Below are positions 35,291-44,844 of a stretch of DNA of 64,000 nucleotides, piece by piece; positions within the stretch are counted from its first letter, which is position 1; every line of letters begins with the position of its first letter. The notes below the pieces were generated by a model. The model was not told the origin of the DNA. It saw only the letters and a program-made list of their open reading frames with translations, and made no database searches. The stretch is from JAFDVJ01 sp044229875. GTDB lineage: Bacteria; Acidobacteriota; Blastocatellia; Pyrinomonadales; Pyrinomonadaceae. The position numbers were made by a program, and so were the translations under genes. The stretch is from the NCBI GenBank assembly GCA_044229875.1, contig JBGASE010000001.1:1-64000 (forward strand), in the 5' to 3' direction.

Positions 35291-35377
35291 TTACTTCTTG
35301 CCCTTGCAATTGAGCGGACACTTCTTGCAGGCTTTTTCTTTCTTGTACTTCTTGCAGCACTTCTTCTTTACCTTCAT
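35291..35377 (-). CDS. 28-residue Lys/Cys-rich peptide
   Basis: A tiny gene with GGAGG four bases before its ATG encodes MKVKKKCCKKYKKEKACKKC and then PLNCKGKK: 13 lysines and 5 cysteines in 28 residues. The pattern CC-x-KY-x-K..CK-x-CP resembles small peptides found as singletons in several bacterial groups, possibly binding metal (two pairs of cysteines) or nucleic acid. It lies in the otherwise empty gap 35204-35487 between fahA and the desaturase gene. Its good ribosome binding site and defined stop argue that it is real; function unknown. Confidence 0.6.
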   Translation of the reverse strand: MKVKKKCCKKYKKEKACKKCPLNCKGKK

Positions 35378-35487
35378 AAAACCTCCGACATTGAAAGTCG
35401 CTTTCAACAACATATTATTCCAGTCGGTTGTGCGTGTCAAGATAAAAGCCGTTATGAATCGCAAATCGCAGAGCTTATGATGAATGT

Positions 35488-36966
35488 ATGGAAAAGGTGA
35501 TCGTTGTCGGTGCCGGTCTCGGCGGACTTTCGGCCGCTTGCCGGCTCGCGTCCGTCGGATTCAAAGTGACCGTCGTTGAAAAGAACGGCTCGGCCGGAGG
35601 AAAGGTGGGACTCTTTGAATCCGAAGGCTTCAGATTCGATATCGGCGCCTCGCTGATCACGATGATTGACGTGTTTGAAGATCTCTTCGAATTCTGCGGC
35701 CGATCGCTTTCCGATTACATCGAAATTGAAAAGCTCGATCCGATCTGCCGGTACTTTTGGTCCGACGGTACGATTTTCGACGCATCGTCCGACCTCAGGC
35801 TAACGAAACGGCGGATGGCCGGGATCGATCCGGACGACGCACGGAGATTCGACGCTTTTCTCGCCGATTCGAAGTCAAAATATGAGGTCGCGTCAAGAAC
35901 GTTTCTGAAGCACAATCTGAGCGACCTTCCCGAGCTGTTCAATCTTTCGAATCTGGGCGATCTGTGGAAGATCTCCGCTCTCCGATCGCTCGACAAACAT
36001 GTCGGAAGTTTCTTCAGATCAAAGAAATTCCGACAGCTTTTCAACCGCTTCGCGACGTATAACGGATCGTCGCCATACAAGGTCCCGGCGACATTTTCCC
36101 TGATTCCGTACGTCGAATTCGGGCTCGGTGCCTGGTATTCGCGCGGCGGGATTTACCGGATTCCGGCCGGAATCGAACGTCTGGCGAAAGAACTTGGCGT
36201 GAACTTCGTCTTTGACGCTGAGGTTGAGAAAATTATCGTCCGCGACGGACGGGCTACCGGCGTGAGATTGATGGATGGAGCCGAGCTGGCGTCCGATTTC
36301 GTCGTCGCGAATTCGGACGCGATCCACACCTATCGCAATCTTGTCGAAAGCCGCGCGTTTCCGCCGAAGCGTCTCGACAAGATCGAGCCGTCGTGTTCCG
36401 GATTCGTGCTGCTCATCGGGACAAATCGCAAATATGAACAGCTTTCACACCACAACATCTTTTTTTCCGACGACTATCGGGCCGAATTTGACTCGCTTTT
36501 CGGTGATTTGAAACCCGCAGGTGATCCGACGATCTATATTTGCGCAACCTCGCGAACCGATCCGTCACAAGCACCTGAAGACGGTGAGAATCTCTTTGTT
36601 CTGGTCAACGCGCCATATACAAGCGACAGAACCGACTGGACCGAAACGGCCGAAGCTTATCGGGAATCGATCCTGTCAATACTCGAATCATTCGGTCTTG
36701 ACGGACTACGAGAATCGATCGTCACGATGAAAACGATAACGCCGGATGACTTCGAATCGAATTATCGAGCGAATCGCGGCTCGATTTACGGCGTTTCATC
36801 GAACGGCATCTTCTCAGCCTTCGTTCGGCCGCGGAACAAACCGTCCGATATCGATCGCCTCTATTTCGCCGGCGGCACGACCCATCCCGGCGGCGGAATG
36901 CCGCTGGTCCTGATTTCAGGGAAAATGGCGGCTGAACTCGTCATGCGCGACGCGCTCGGAACCTAG
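35488..36966 (+). CDS. CrtI-family phytoene desaturase-like oxidoreductase
   Basis: The 492-residue flavoprotein opens with an FAD dinucleotide motif, VVGAGLGGLSAACRLASVGF (residues 5-24), then VVEKNGSAGGKVG, and closes with the CrtI signature RLYFAGGTTHPGGGMPLVLISGKMAAELV. The middle contains YNGSSPYKVPAT and WYSRGGIYRIPAGIE, common in phytoene desaturase/CrtN-like enzymes. It likely desaturates or isomerises a carotenoid precursor; no crtB or other carotenoid gene is adjacent. It overlaps the convergent ankyrin gene by four bases. Confidence 0.85.
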   Translation: MEKVIVVGAGLGGLSAACRLASVGFKVTVVEKNGSAGGKVGLFESEGFRFDIGASLITMIDVFEDLFEFCGRSLSDYIEIEKLDPICRYFWSDGTIFDASSDLRLTKRRMAGIDPDDARRFDAFLADSKSKYEVASRTFLKHNLSDLPELFNLSNLGDLWKISALRSLDKHVGSFFRSKKFRQLFNRFATYNGSSPYKVPATFSLIPYVEFGLGAWYSRGGIYRIPAGIERLAKELGVNFVFDAEVEKIIVRDGRATGVRLMDGAELASDFVVANSDAIHTYRNLVESRAFPPKRLDKIEPSCSGFVLLIGTNRKYEQLSHHNIFFSDDYRAEFDSLFGDLKPAGDPTIYICATSRTDPSQAPEDGENLFVLVNAPYTSDRTDWTETAEAYRESILSILESFGLDGLRESIVTMKTITPDDFESNYRANRGSIYGVSSNGIFSAFVRPRNKPSDIDRLYFAGGTTHPGGGMPLVLISGKMAAELVMRDALGT

Positions 36967-38231
36967 TTTCCGTCGCGCCTTGCACCGTAACGTTCGAGCA
37001 GTGTACGGATTGATGGCTGCGACGTCAGATCGTATGCCGTTTCACCGTCGTCATCACGAGTCAGCGCCGACGCACCGGCCAGAAGCAGAACTTCAACAAC
37101 CTCAAAATTATCGGCGTCGGCGGCTTCCATAAGCGCCGTCCGTCCAGCGGAGTTGCGCGCGTCAAGTTGTTTCGTTTCGCGAGCCAGCGCCTCGCCGACG
37201 GCCGCCGACGCATAACGCGCGCCGAGGATCAAAGCATTGTTTCCGTTCTGGTCGGTCAGGTTCGGATCGGCACCGAACTTGATCAGGAGCTCGATCAACT
37301 CAGGCGTTGCATCTTCATCGATCCGCATCATCGGAGTCTGTCCGTTTTCATCCCGGGCATTCGCCTTCGCGCCGTATTCAAGAAGCAGTTCAACCGCCTT
37401 CGCGCTGCCGTTTTCAACCGCCAGAAACAGAGGTGTGATTTCGCCGTAGTTTGAGTCGCGAACGTTGACGTCCGCACCTTCGCCGACGAACTGTTTGATG
37501 AGATCCGCGTCGTCATCCGAAACTGCCCGGAACAACGGATCCGAATAGTCCGCGAAACCGATGCCGCCCATCACCATCAACTCGACCCGCGGCGGTTCGA
37601 TAATCAGTTCCGGTCCTTCATTCTCGCCCTCAGCTACCGTGAATTGCGCTTCCGCTGAGCGATATGAAGTATTTGACGCCGATGCTTTGAATCCGCCAAT
37701 CGGCACGCCCGCGAATCGATAGCGTCCCTCATCGTCGGTCAATGCCGTCATCAACCAACTTGCCCCGGCCAAAGTCACTTCTGCGCCATCGACTGCGACA
37801 CCGTTGGGATCGCGAACCAGCCCACTGACCGTTCCGATCGGAGTCTTGGACTTGTTCGGCACATCGGACTTGACCTGAACCGATAGCTGATCGCGAGTAC
37901 CAGGCGATTCCTGGCCGAGCGCGACCGACGAAAACACGATCGAGGCACCGAAGACGCCGGCGGCGATTCGCGATGTCCGCGAGATCCGGTGAAGCTTCGG
38001 AGCGAAGACCGGTGATTGCGTGATCATGTCTTTTTTGAACCGGACACACAGATTCCCGTTTGAACGCCGGACCAGGCGCATCGCTTCCTTCCGCGTCAGT
38101 TCGGAAATATTCGTGACGTCTTTCGCGCAATGCGAGCAAAAACGAACAACCTCGTTTCCCGTCATCGCGTCCCAATCCTCCTGACACTCCTGTTTGATCG
38201 AAATCGGTTTCTGAAAGCTGTTTTTGGACAT
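36963..38231 (-). CDS. Ankyrin-repeat protein with Cys-rich N-terminal module
   Basis: The 422-residue protein starts at 38231 (AGGAG about 6 bases before). Residues 1-60 carry a small module with CQEDWDAMTGNEVVRFCSHC and the KDVTNIS stretch, seen in other Acidobacteria/Bacteroidota proteins; it may bind zinc. A membrane segment (about 87-105) follows, then a carboxypeptidase-regulatory-like domain (GTVSGLVRDPNGVAVDGAEVTLAG, 130-200) and about five ankyrin repeats (250-415), for example EITPLFLAVENGSAKAVELLLEYGA. The ankyrin part would face outside. It likely mediates protein binding; partner unknown. Confidence 0.75.
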   Translation of the reverse strand: MSKNSFQKPISIKQECQEDWDAMTGNEVVRFCSHCAKDVTNISELTRKEAMRLVRRSNGNLCVRFKKDMITQSPVFAPKLHRISRTSRIAAGVFGASIVFSSVALGQESPGTRDQLSVQVKSDVPNKSKTPIGTVSGLVRDPNGVAVDGAEVTLAGASWLMTALTDDEGRYRFAGVPIGGFKASASNTSYRSAEAQFTVAEGENEGPELIIEPPRVELMVMGGIGFADYSDPLFRAVSDDDADLIKQFVGEGADVNVRDSNYGEITPLFLAVENGSAKAVELLLEYGAKANARDENGQTPMMRIDEDATPELIELLIKFGADPNLTDQNGNNALILGARYASAAVGEALARETKQLDARNSAGRTALMEAADADNFEVVEVLLLAGASALTRDDDGETAYDLTSQPSIRTLLERYGARRDGN

Positions 38232-38537
38232 AACTTCTCCTGAACGCGGGAATCCGAAGGTTCTTGCGCGCCTTGGTAAAACTGCAAAGCCGTTTGTCTG
38301 ATTTTGATTTTTTTCCGAGCGTTCCGTCGTCGCCCAATCGTCTTGACGAGTACAACAACCTTGATGCCTTAACGAATTCAATTGGTTGCAAACCGCGGTC
38401 AACTTTTTTGATCCCGGGAGATTCGAATAAGTTCTTTTTGGAATTGGTTTTTGCTAGACTGTGAACGCTCTCCAATACTCCGATCCCGCACGGCCAAGGG
38501 CAAAATGCCGCGGCGGGAATGGTCTGACTCGGGCACG

Positions 38538-41500
38538 ATGATATCTCTTCGGAACATTCGGCGCGCGGCGATCGGCAAGCTTGTTCTTGTCGCGCTGCTT
38601 TGCGCCTTCGGAGATGTTTCCGCGCTCGGCCAACAGCGGTTTGAGGGCTGGACCATCGTTGACCCGATCGAAATCCGGTTCGAGGGCAATGATCGTGACC
38701 TGTCGGCCGCAGAGCAATTCAGGCTGATCGCGCGCGCCGCCGTTGGCGATTCGTTTTCGACCGTCAGAATTCGCGAATCGATCCAGAAGATCTACGATAC
38801 CGGTCGCGTTTCGAAAGTCAGCGTCGAAGCCGAAGCGGCGGGCGATCGCTCAGTCCGGTTACGGTTCGTGATCAAACGCAAAACCCGCGCCGAACGCGTC
38901 ATCGTCGTCATCGGAAAACAGATCGGCGAACCGATAACGGAAGATGAACTGCTTTTCAAGCTCAATCTCCTGACCGTCGGAACGCCGGTGACTGAACAGA
39001 TCCTTCAATCGAACGCAAACTCGATCCTTGAATATCTCCGGGATCGCGGCTATTTCGAATCGGAAGTCAGATACTCGCAGACGCCGATGTCGAGCGAGAC
39101 GCAGGTCGCCGTCAGATTTGACGTAACCCCGAACGCTCAGGCGCGGGTCGGTGAGTTCAAACTTGAGATCGAGGGCTTCGACGGCTCAAAACTGAAGCCG
39201 AAAATCAAACTCAAACCCGGGGCGTTGTTCACCCGGGCAAAAATTGACGAGGACGTCGGTCGCGTCAAGGCCTCGCTGCGCGAAGTCGGTTTTTACGCTC
39301 CGGACCTGAACCAACCGCGTGTCGTATTCGATTCGGACAACAATACCGTCGCGATCAACCTTGCCGGAAAGGTCGGCGCGGTCGTCAATGTCACGGTCGA
39401 ATCCGATGATGAGAAGGTCGGGCGCGGCGCGCGGACGAGGCTGATTCCGATATTGCGGGAAGGAACGCTCGACTACTCGGCGATTGTCGAAGGCGAGCGC
39501 CGGCTTGAGAACTATTTTCAGGAGCAGGGCTTTTTCTTCGCCGAGGTGACGCCGGTTTGTTCGGTGACGCCGGCATTTGCGGAGAACGAGGCGAGTTTCA
39601 TCGAAAACGGTACGGAAAACCTCTGTTCGGCGCTGTCGGGCGCGGAGCTCGACAAACGAACGGTCGACGTTCGATATGTCGCGGACCTCAATCGTCAATT
39701 CAAGCTCGTCGATATCCGGATCGCCGGAACCAACCTGTTGCCGGCGGCCGAGATCCGAACGGTTCTTGAATCACAGGAAGCAACCGTCCTTGGAATCGTC
39801 CCGTATCTAGGGTATGGGCGCGGATATACGAGTTCCGAGCTTTTGAGCGAAGACCGTGAAACGATCAGATCGCTGATGCGCGAGCTCGGGTTTCGTGAAT
39901 CGACGGTCACGGTTCGGCAGGGCGTGTCGCCGAACGGCGAAGACCTGATCATTACGTTCGTCGTCAATGAAGGCCGTCCGACACGGATCGACGAAGTCAA
40001 AATCATCGGAAACACGGCCTTTCAGGAACCTGCATTGGCGGCAAAACTTCCGAACCTCATCGGCCAGAACTACTCACGCGCGCGTGTCCGGAACGGCATG
40101 AAACGCCTTGTCGAGTTCTATTCGAACGAGGGGTTTTTTGAGGCGTCGATCAACTATGAGATCGAGGAAAAGTCGAACGACGAAAATGAAGACAGGATCC
40201 GTGTCATCTATCGGATCGAGAACGAAGGCAAGCGCGTACTGATCAATCGGATACGGATCAGCGGCAATGAACGTACTGACCGAGACGCGATCCTGCGAGC
40301 GTTGAATCTGAGAGCAGGCAGCGTGCTCCGCGCGGCCGACATTTTCGCGAGCGAGCAAAATCTATATGCAAGTGACGCCTTCAAGCGGGTTGAGATCAAG
40401 ACCGAGGCTGCCGGCGCGGGGCAAAACGGTGACCGGCTCGTCGACATCGTCATCAATGTCGAGGAACAGCCGCCGCGGCTTATCACTTACGGCGGCGGTT
40501 TTTCGACCGATCTCGGGGCCTTCGGCTCGTTCGACATCCGTCACTTCAATCTCTTCGGCAAACTGCAGCAAGGCGGTGCCCGCGTCAGAATTTCGCGTCT
40601 GCAACAGATATTTCAGGTCGATTACGTCAATCCGCGCTTTTTGAAGGACGGCAAGTCGGCCGATGGTGTTCAGCGATTTTCGCCGTTGACGTTTTCGGCG
40701 CAGTACCAAAGGGATTCGACGGTGACGCGCTTCTTCAGATCGGCTTTTGACAGCGGAACGTTCGGAATCGTCCAGCGCATTGATGAGAACGGAAATCCGA
40801 TCGATGAATTCGGGAATGACACCGGGAGTCCGACGATCAATCGGCTGACGCTTTCGGCTGAAACCAGCCGGACGATCAATTACAAAGAGCGGAGTTTGCT
40901 GTTCTTTCGTTATCGTTTTGAAGACGTCAGATTATTCAATGTAGAAAGTCTGCTGATCAAGGATCTGCTTCTGCCGGATGCCAAGATCAGGATCTCCGGA
41001 TTCGGTGCAACTTACGTTCGCGATACCCGGGAAAATTGCAATTATCGCTATTCGGTTCTGGAAATAATTTCGAAGGGTGAGGCCGGCGAACCATGCAAAT
41101 ACAATCCCGGCGATCCGACAAAAGGCGAATATATCACCGCGGAATACAATCTCAGTCTTCCGTTTCTCGGCGCCAACATCGGCTTTCAGAAGTTCCAAGC
41201 GTCATACTATCGCTTTTTTACGGTTCCGTTTCTCAAGAACACGACCTTTGCGGGCCGAGCCGTGATCGGTCTTGCCAACGTCTTTTCGCGACGCGATCGT
41301 TTCAATTCGGCGCAGTTCCCCGATCTTGACGGAATTCTCCCGATCAGCGAACGATTTTTCGCCGGTGGATCGACGTCGATCCGCGGATTTGATTTTGAGT
41401 CTGCCGGGCCGCGCGTCGTCATTGTTCCGCAGGGAACGTTTCGCGATCAAAGCGGCCAGATCGTAACTCTCAATCCGTTTACCGTGCCGTTCGGCGGCAA

Positions 41501-41843
41501 CGCGATCGCGATCGTCAACCTCGAAGCACGCGTTCCTCTCAGCAAGTCGATACGCGTCGTTCCCTTCTACGACGGCGGAAATGTCTTCCGACGTATCGGC
41601 GATATTTTCAACCCGCCTGATGTGCCCGCAAACGATGTCTTCCGGCAAAATCTGCGCGCGCTTTGGTCGCATACCGTCGGACTTGGATTTCGGTTAAAAA
41701 CTCCGGTCGGCGGCGAAGTCGGATTCGATTACGGCTATCTGCTCAACCCGCCGGAGTTTCGCATCCCGCAACAAAGCGGCCCGGACGCAATATTCAGATT
41801 GCGGCAGGGCCAGATCCACTTCAGATTTTCGCAGGCGTTTTAG
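38538..41843 (+). CDS. Omp85-family outer membrane protein with many POTRA-like domains (BamA/TamA-like)
   Basis: The 1101-residue protein has a signal peptide (to about residue 32, SALGQQ), then roughly seven POTRA-like units up to about 660 (for example RVIVVIGKQIGEPITEDEL, FKLVDIRIAGTNLLPAAEI, RIDEVKIIGNTAFQEPAL, VLINRIRISGNERTDRDAI), more than the five of BamA. The barrel follows, with the FFAGGSTSIRGFDF loop near 955 and a C-terminal Phe (IHFRFSQAF). It inserts or exports outer membrane proteins. Length exceeds BamA (about 800). The upstream gap 38232-38537 holds divergent promoters but no clear gene; the best -10 is TAGACT near 38455. Confidence 0.85.
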   Translation: MISLRNIRRAAIGKLVLVALLCAFGDVSALGQQRFEGWTIVDPIEIRFEGNDRDLSAAEQFRLIARAAVGDSFSTVRIRESIQKIYDTGRVSKVSVEAEAAGDRSVRLRFVIKRKTRAERVIVVIGKQIGEPITEDELLFKLNLLTVGTPVTEQILQSNANSILEYLRDRGYFESEVRYSQTPMSSETQVAVRFDVTPNAQARVGEFKLEIEGFDGSKLKPKIKLKPGALFTRAKIDEDVGRVKASLREVGFYAPDLNQPRVVFDSDNNTVAINLAGKVGAVVNVTVESDDEKVGRGARTRLIPILREGTLDYSAIVEGERRLENYFQEQGFFFAEVTPVCSVTPAFAENEASFIENGTENLCSALSGAELDKRTVDVRYVADLNRQFKLVDIRIAGTNLLPAAEIRTVLESQEATVLGIVPYLGYGRGYTSSELLSEDRETIRSLMRELGFRESTVTVRQGVSPNGEDLIITFVVNEGRPTRIDEVKIIGNTAFQEPALAAKLPNLIGQNYSRARVRNGMKRLVEFYSNEGFFEASINYEIEEKSNDENEDRIRVIYRIENEGKRVLINRIRISGNERTDRDAILRALNLRAGSVLRAADIFASEQNLYASDAFKRVEIKTEAAGAGQNGDRLVDIVINVEEQPPRLITYGGGFSTDLGAFGSFDIRHFNLFGKLQQGGARVRISRLQQIFQVDYVNPRFLKDGKSADGVQRFSPLTFSAQYQRDSTVTRFFRSAFDSGTFGIVQRIDENGNPIDEFGNDTGSPTINRLTLSAETSRTINYKERSLLFFRYRFEDVRLFNVESLLIKDLLLPDAKIRISGFGATYVRDTRENCNYRYSVLEIISKGEAGEPCKYNPGDPTKGEYITAEYNLSLPFLGANIGFQKFQASYYRFFTVPFLKNTTFAGRAVIGLANVFSRRDRFNSAQFPDLDGILPISERFFAGGSTSIRGFDFESAGPRVVIVPQGTFRDQSGQIVTLNPFTVPFGGNAIAIVNLEARVPLSKSIRVVPFYDGGNVFRRIGDIFNPPDVPANDVFRQNLRALWSHTVGLGFRLKTPVGGEVGFDYGYLLNPPEFRIPQQSGPDAIFRLRQGQIHFRFSQAF

Positions 41844-44530
41844 TTTATTGCCGACGAAATGATGTGGCTTTCGTCAAGCTCGACCAGAAAATTCTCGTCA
41901 TTGGCTTCGACGATCAGATCCTCACTTCGGACGTCAATCGGCGTTGAGTCGGCAGGCTGAGACGCGGCCCCGGGCGGTACCGGACGCGACTGCGATGTCG
42001 CCCCGGGAGCGACCGGTCTCGATTGCGAAGCTCGTCCCGGCCCGACGGGTCTTGACTGCGATTGATTTCCGGGCGAGGCACGGCGCGGGTCGACGGGCGG
42101 TTTCGCCGCCACCATCTTGAGACGCTTGCGTTTGAGTTTGACCTCATACATCGCCTTGTCGGCCGAGATAAGAAGATGATCAAGAACCCGCCCGCTTGCC
42201 GGATAGGCGGCTGATCCGACGCTGATTCCGACCTGCGCAAAACGGCCATCGCCGATCGGCAAGACGAAATTGTTGATTGCTTTCTCAATACGTTGACAGA
42301 GTTCGGCGACCGATCGGTTATCGGTCTCGGGGATGATAGCGACAAACTCGTCGCCGGCGTATCTCGCAAGAAAATCGTAATCGCGAAGTTGGCCGCGCAT
42401 GACCTTGGAAATCTCTTTAAGAAGTTTATCGCCGACCTTGTGCCCAAACGTGTCATTGACAGCCTTGAACCCATCGAGGTCGAGCATCAGCAATTGGAAC
42501 TTCGCATTGTTCCGATCGGAACGAGCCGATTCCTTCTCAAACTGAATCTGCAGACTCCGTGCGTTCGGCAAACCGGTCATCGGGTCGGTCAGCGCGCGTG
42601 ACTCGGTCTCAGCATGATTGATCGATTTGAAAATTGCGTCCGACGCGATGCGTGAGACCGTTTCGAGCAGTCGCAGGTGTTCGTCTTCGTACTCGGTCAG
42701 GTTGCATGAGTAGATCGAAACCGCCCCAAGCAGCTTTTCCTTCGCGATCAACGGAAGCGATGCCATCGCGCTGTACTCGTTGCTGAGATTCACCTGGCTC
42801 AAAGAAAAGTCAAGATTCGGAACATTCGACGCCACCGCCTGTCTCTTCTTGAGCGCGAATCCCGTTCCGCCTTCGCCGGGTTTGACATAAATATGCCGGA
42901 TCTCGGTCGCGTTGAGCCCTTCGGTGTAAACCGCCTGCGCTTCGTCTGTGATCTCGTTATGTTGGAAGATGACGCATGTATCGAACGGAACCAGCTCACG
43001 GATCTTGGCGGTGAAAAGCGAATAGACATTTTCGATCGACAGCGAAGAAGAGAATGTACGTGCCAGTTCGTAGAGCGTGAATACCTCGCGATTGGCGCGC
43101 TTGATCTGTTCAATATAACTGCGGTCTTCGCTCGCGTTGCGGAATGCTTCTTCTTCGGCCACGGAATCAAATTCGTATGCCAGTCCTTCTTCCTGAATCC
43201 GCTCCTCAAACTCGGCAAGATTGCGGCAGAAAATATCGACGATCGTCGGATCGAACTGTGTCCCCGCGCCGTTGACAAGGAATTTGCGCGCCTCGTCGCG
43301 CGAAACCGCAGTTCGGTAAGGACGAGCACCCCGAAGCGTATCGTAGGCGTCCGCGACCGAGAGAATCCGCGCGGTCAAAGGGATCTTCTTTCCCTTCAGG
43401 CCTTCCGGATATCCCGTTCCGTCCCAACTCTCATGATGATATTTGATCGTCGGAATCACCGGGTTGTTGAATCCGATCGCTTCAAGGATCGCGGCACCAA
43501 CCGAAGCATGGATCTTTATCTTTTCCATCTCGGCCGGAGTCAGTCGTCCGGGCTTGTTCAGAATATGATCCGGAACCGCCAGCTTCCCGATATCGTGCAG
43601 GAGCGCTCCGGTTTTTATCGCTTGAATGTCTTCGTCGGAAAGACCCATCATCTCGCCGATCCCAACGGCATAGATCTGGGTTCGGCGGACGTGGCCGCGG
43701 CCGACCTGATCGCGGGCGTCGATCGCGGTTGCCAATGCTTCGACCGTCGCCAGATGAACACGGCTCGCCTCTCGGATCTCCTTTACCTTTTGCTCGAGCC
43801 GCTCATTATGGATGCGGTACGCGAGGTGGCCGACAAGCGCCACTGCGAGGACGACCCATCCGAACGCGAGTCCGAAGAACAGGAACAGAAAATGACAGAG
43901 AAGCGCGTTTCCGAAGTTGATCAAATACGGAGCCGATGTTTTCAGTGCCTGAGTCCGAAACGCGTCATAGACCACTTCCTTCCCCAGAACGAGCGCGTAA
44001 AGACTGTTAAGGGTCCGGGTAACCCCGAAATGCGTCAACGCGGCACCGGCAAGTGCCGAGATCAGTGCATAGGCGGGAACGGGCTGATCGGCAATGATGC
44101 CGAAATTGAAACCGAATACCGCCGACAGAATCAGATAAAGTACAGACGTCGCGGAAAATGTCGCGAGAATGTGGTTGAAGATACTGTAGATCCAGTCAAA
44201 TCTGGATTTATCCGTAAAATTGAGACGAGCCACCGATGCTGCCGCACCGAGAATAACTGCGCCCGGAATACCGAGCCAGATCGCTCCGATAAAAACCGTC
44301 AGTTCCTTTGCCGAAAGGTTGATCGGTGTTCCCGGAATTTTGATCTGATGCTGATTGATCAATGCAGACGTCGCCAGCGCAACGGCGAGGATCAGAAAGT
44401 GCCGAGAGTCGTACGCCTTTAGCTGAGGTGCCGCAATCACGCACGCCACGACACTCGCGAGCCCGATCAGAGCCCAGAGTATCTTGGTTGGCGTATTTAT
44501 TTCGGCAATGCCGTCGGTGTGCTTTTCCAT
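41840..44530 (-). CDS. HD-GYP phosphodiesterase/GGDEF cyclase with GAF domain, membrane-bound
   Basis: A 896-residue protein. About eight membrane segments fill residues 1-245, followed by an HD-GYP domain with LLHDIGKLAVPDHILNKPGRL and HHESWDGTGYP (complete), a GAF domain (about 480-630), and a GGDEF domain with ARYAGDEFVAIIPE and an inhibitory-site RxxD (RDYD) five residues upstream. Both making and breaking c-di-GMP look possible. Residues 824-856 hold three 11-residue repeats, SQSRPVxPGxA. ATG at 44530 is chosen over an upstream TTG. It overlaps the convergent Omp85 gene by four bases. Confidence 0.9.
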   Translation of the reverse strand: MEKHTDGIAEINTPTKILWALIGLASVVACVIAAPQLKAYDSRHFLILAVALATSALINQHQIKIPGTPINLSAKELTVFIGAIWLGIPGAVILGAAASVARLNFTDKSRFDWIYSIFNHILATFSATSVLYLILSAVFGFNFGIIADQPVPAYALISALAGAALTHFGVTRTLNSLYALVLGKEVVYDAFRTQALKTSAPYLINFGNALLCHFLFLFFGLAFGWVVLAVALVGHLAYRIHNERLEQKVKEIREASRVHLATVEALATAIDARDQVGRGHVRRTQIYAVGIGEMMGLSDEDIQAIKTGALLHDIGKLAVPDHILNKPGRLTPAEMEKIKIHASVGAAILEAIGFNNPVIPTIKYHHESWDGTGYPEGLKGKKIPLTARILSVADAYDTLRGARPYRTAVSRDEARKFLVNGAGTQFDPTIVDIFCRNLAEFEERIQEEGLAYEFDSVAEEEAFRNASEDRSYIEQIKRANREVFTLYELARTFSSSLSIENVYSLFTAKIRELVPFDTCVIFQHNEITDEAQAVYTEGLNATEIRHIYVKPGEGGTGFALKKRQAVASNVPNLDFSLSQVNLSNEYSAMASLPLIAKEKLLGAVSIYSCNLTEYEDEHLRLLETVSRIASDAIFKSINHAETESRALTDPMTGLPNARSLQIQFEKESARSDRNNAKFQLLMLDLDGFKAVNDTFGHKVGDKLLKEISKVMRGQLRDYDFLARYAGDEFVAIIPETDNRSVAELCQRIEKAINNFVLPIGDGRFAQVGISVGSAAYPASGRVLDHLLISADKAMYEVKLKRKRLKMVAAKPPVDPRRASPGNQSQSRPVGPGRASQSRPVAPGATSQSRPVPPGAASQPADSTPIDVRSEDLIVEANDENFLVELDESHIISSAIN
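41963..42061. repeat. Three 33-base coding repeats in the HD-GYP/GGDEF gene
   Basis: Three in-frame units encode SQSRPVGPGRA, SQSRPVAPGAT and SQSRPVPPGAA, a proline-rich linker between the GGDEF domain and the acidic C-terminal tail. The unit number could vary between strains. Confidence 0.6.
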
Positions 44531-44844
44531 TACCAAAACGTCGCTTCGGATCCATCGCGTACCGGATCAATTTTTCCTGCAGTCACGAACACGGATCCAA
44601 CTCCTGAATATCATTTCACATGCCGTTCCAGACAGTGTTGTTTTTGCAGCATTTAGTGAGATCGCTGTGAACGGGGCACACCACTTTGACAAGGTTGGGG
44701 ACGTGTAATTTTCAAAATGACTGATCTCGGCCCAAAGAATGTTGCAAAAAACGATTTTTCTCAACGGCGAACTGGGCTAAACTGTTCAGGGCGTCGGGGT
44801 AGCAGAGAAAATCGAGGACGTGAGAAGTCCAGCTTTAATTTTAG

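Noticed and set aside
42893..44422. Plus-strand open frame of 509 codons
   Set aside because: Antisense to the HD-GYP/GGDEF protein, whose motifs are complete; composition is Arg-rich as in shadow frames.
44687..44716. TTGACA upstream of the VWFA gene as a promoter
   Set aside because: No acceptable -10 box at 16-18 bases.
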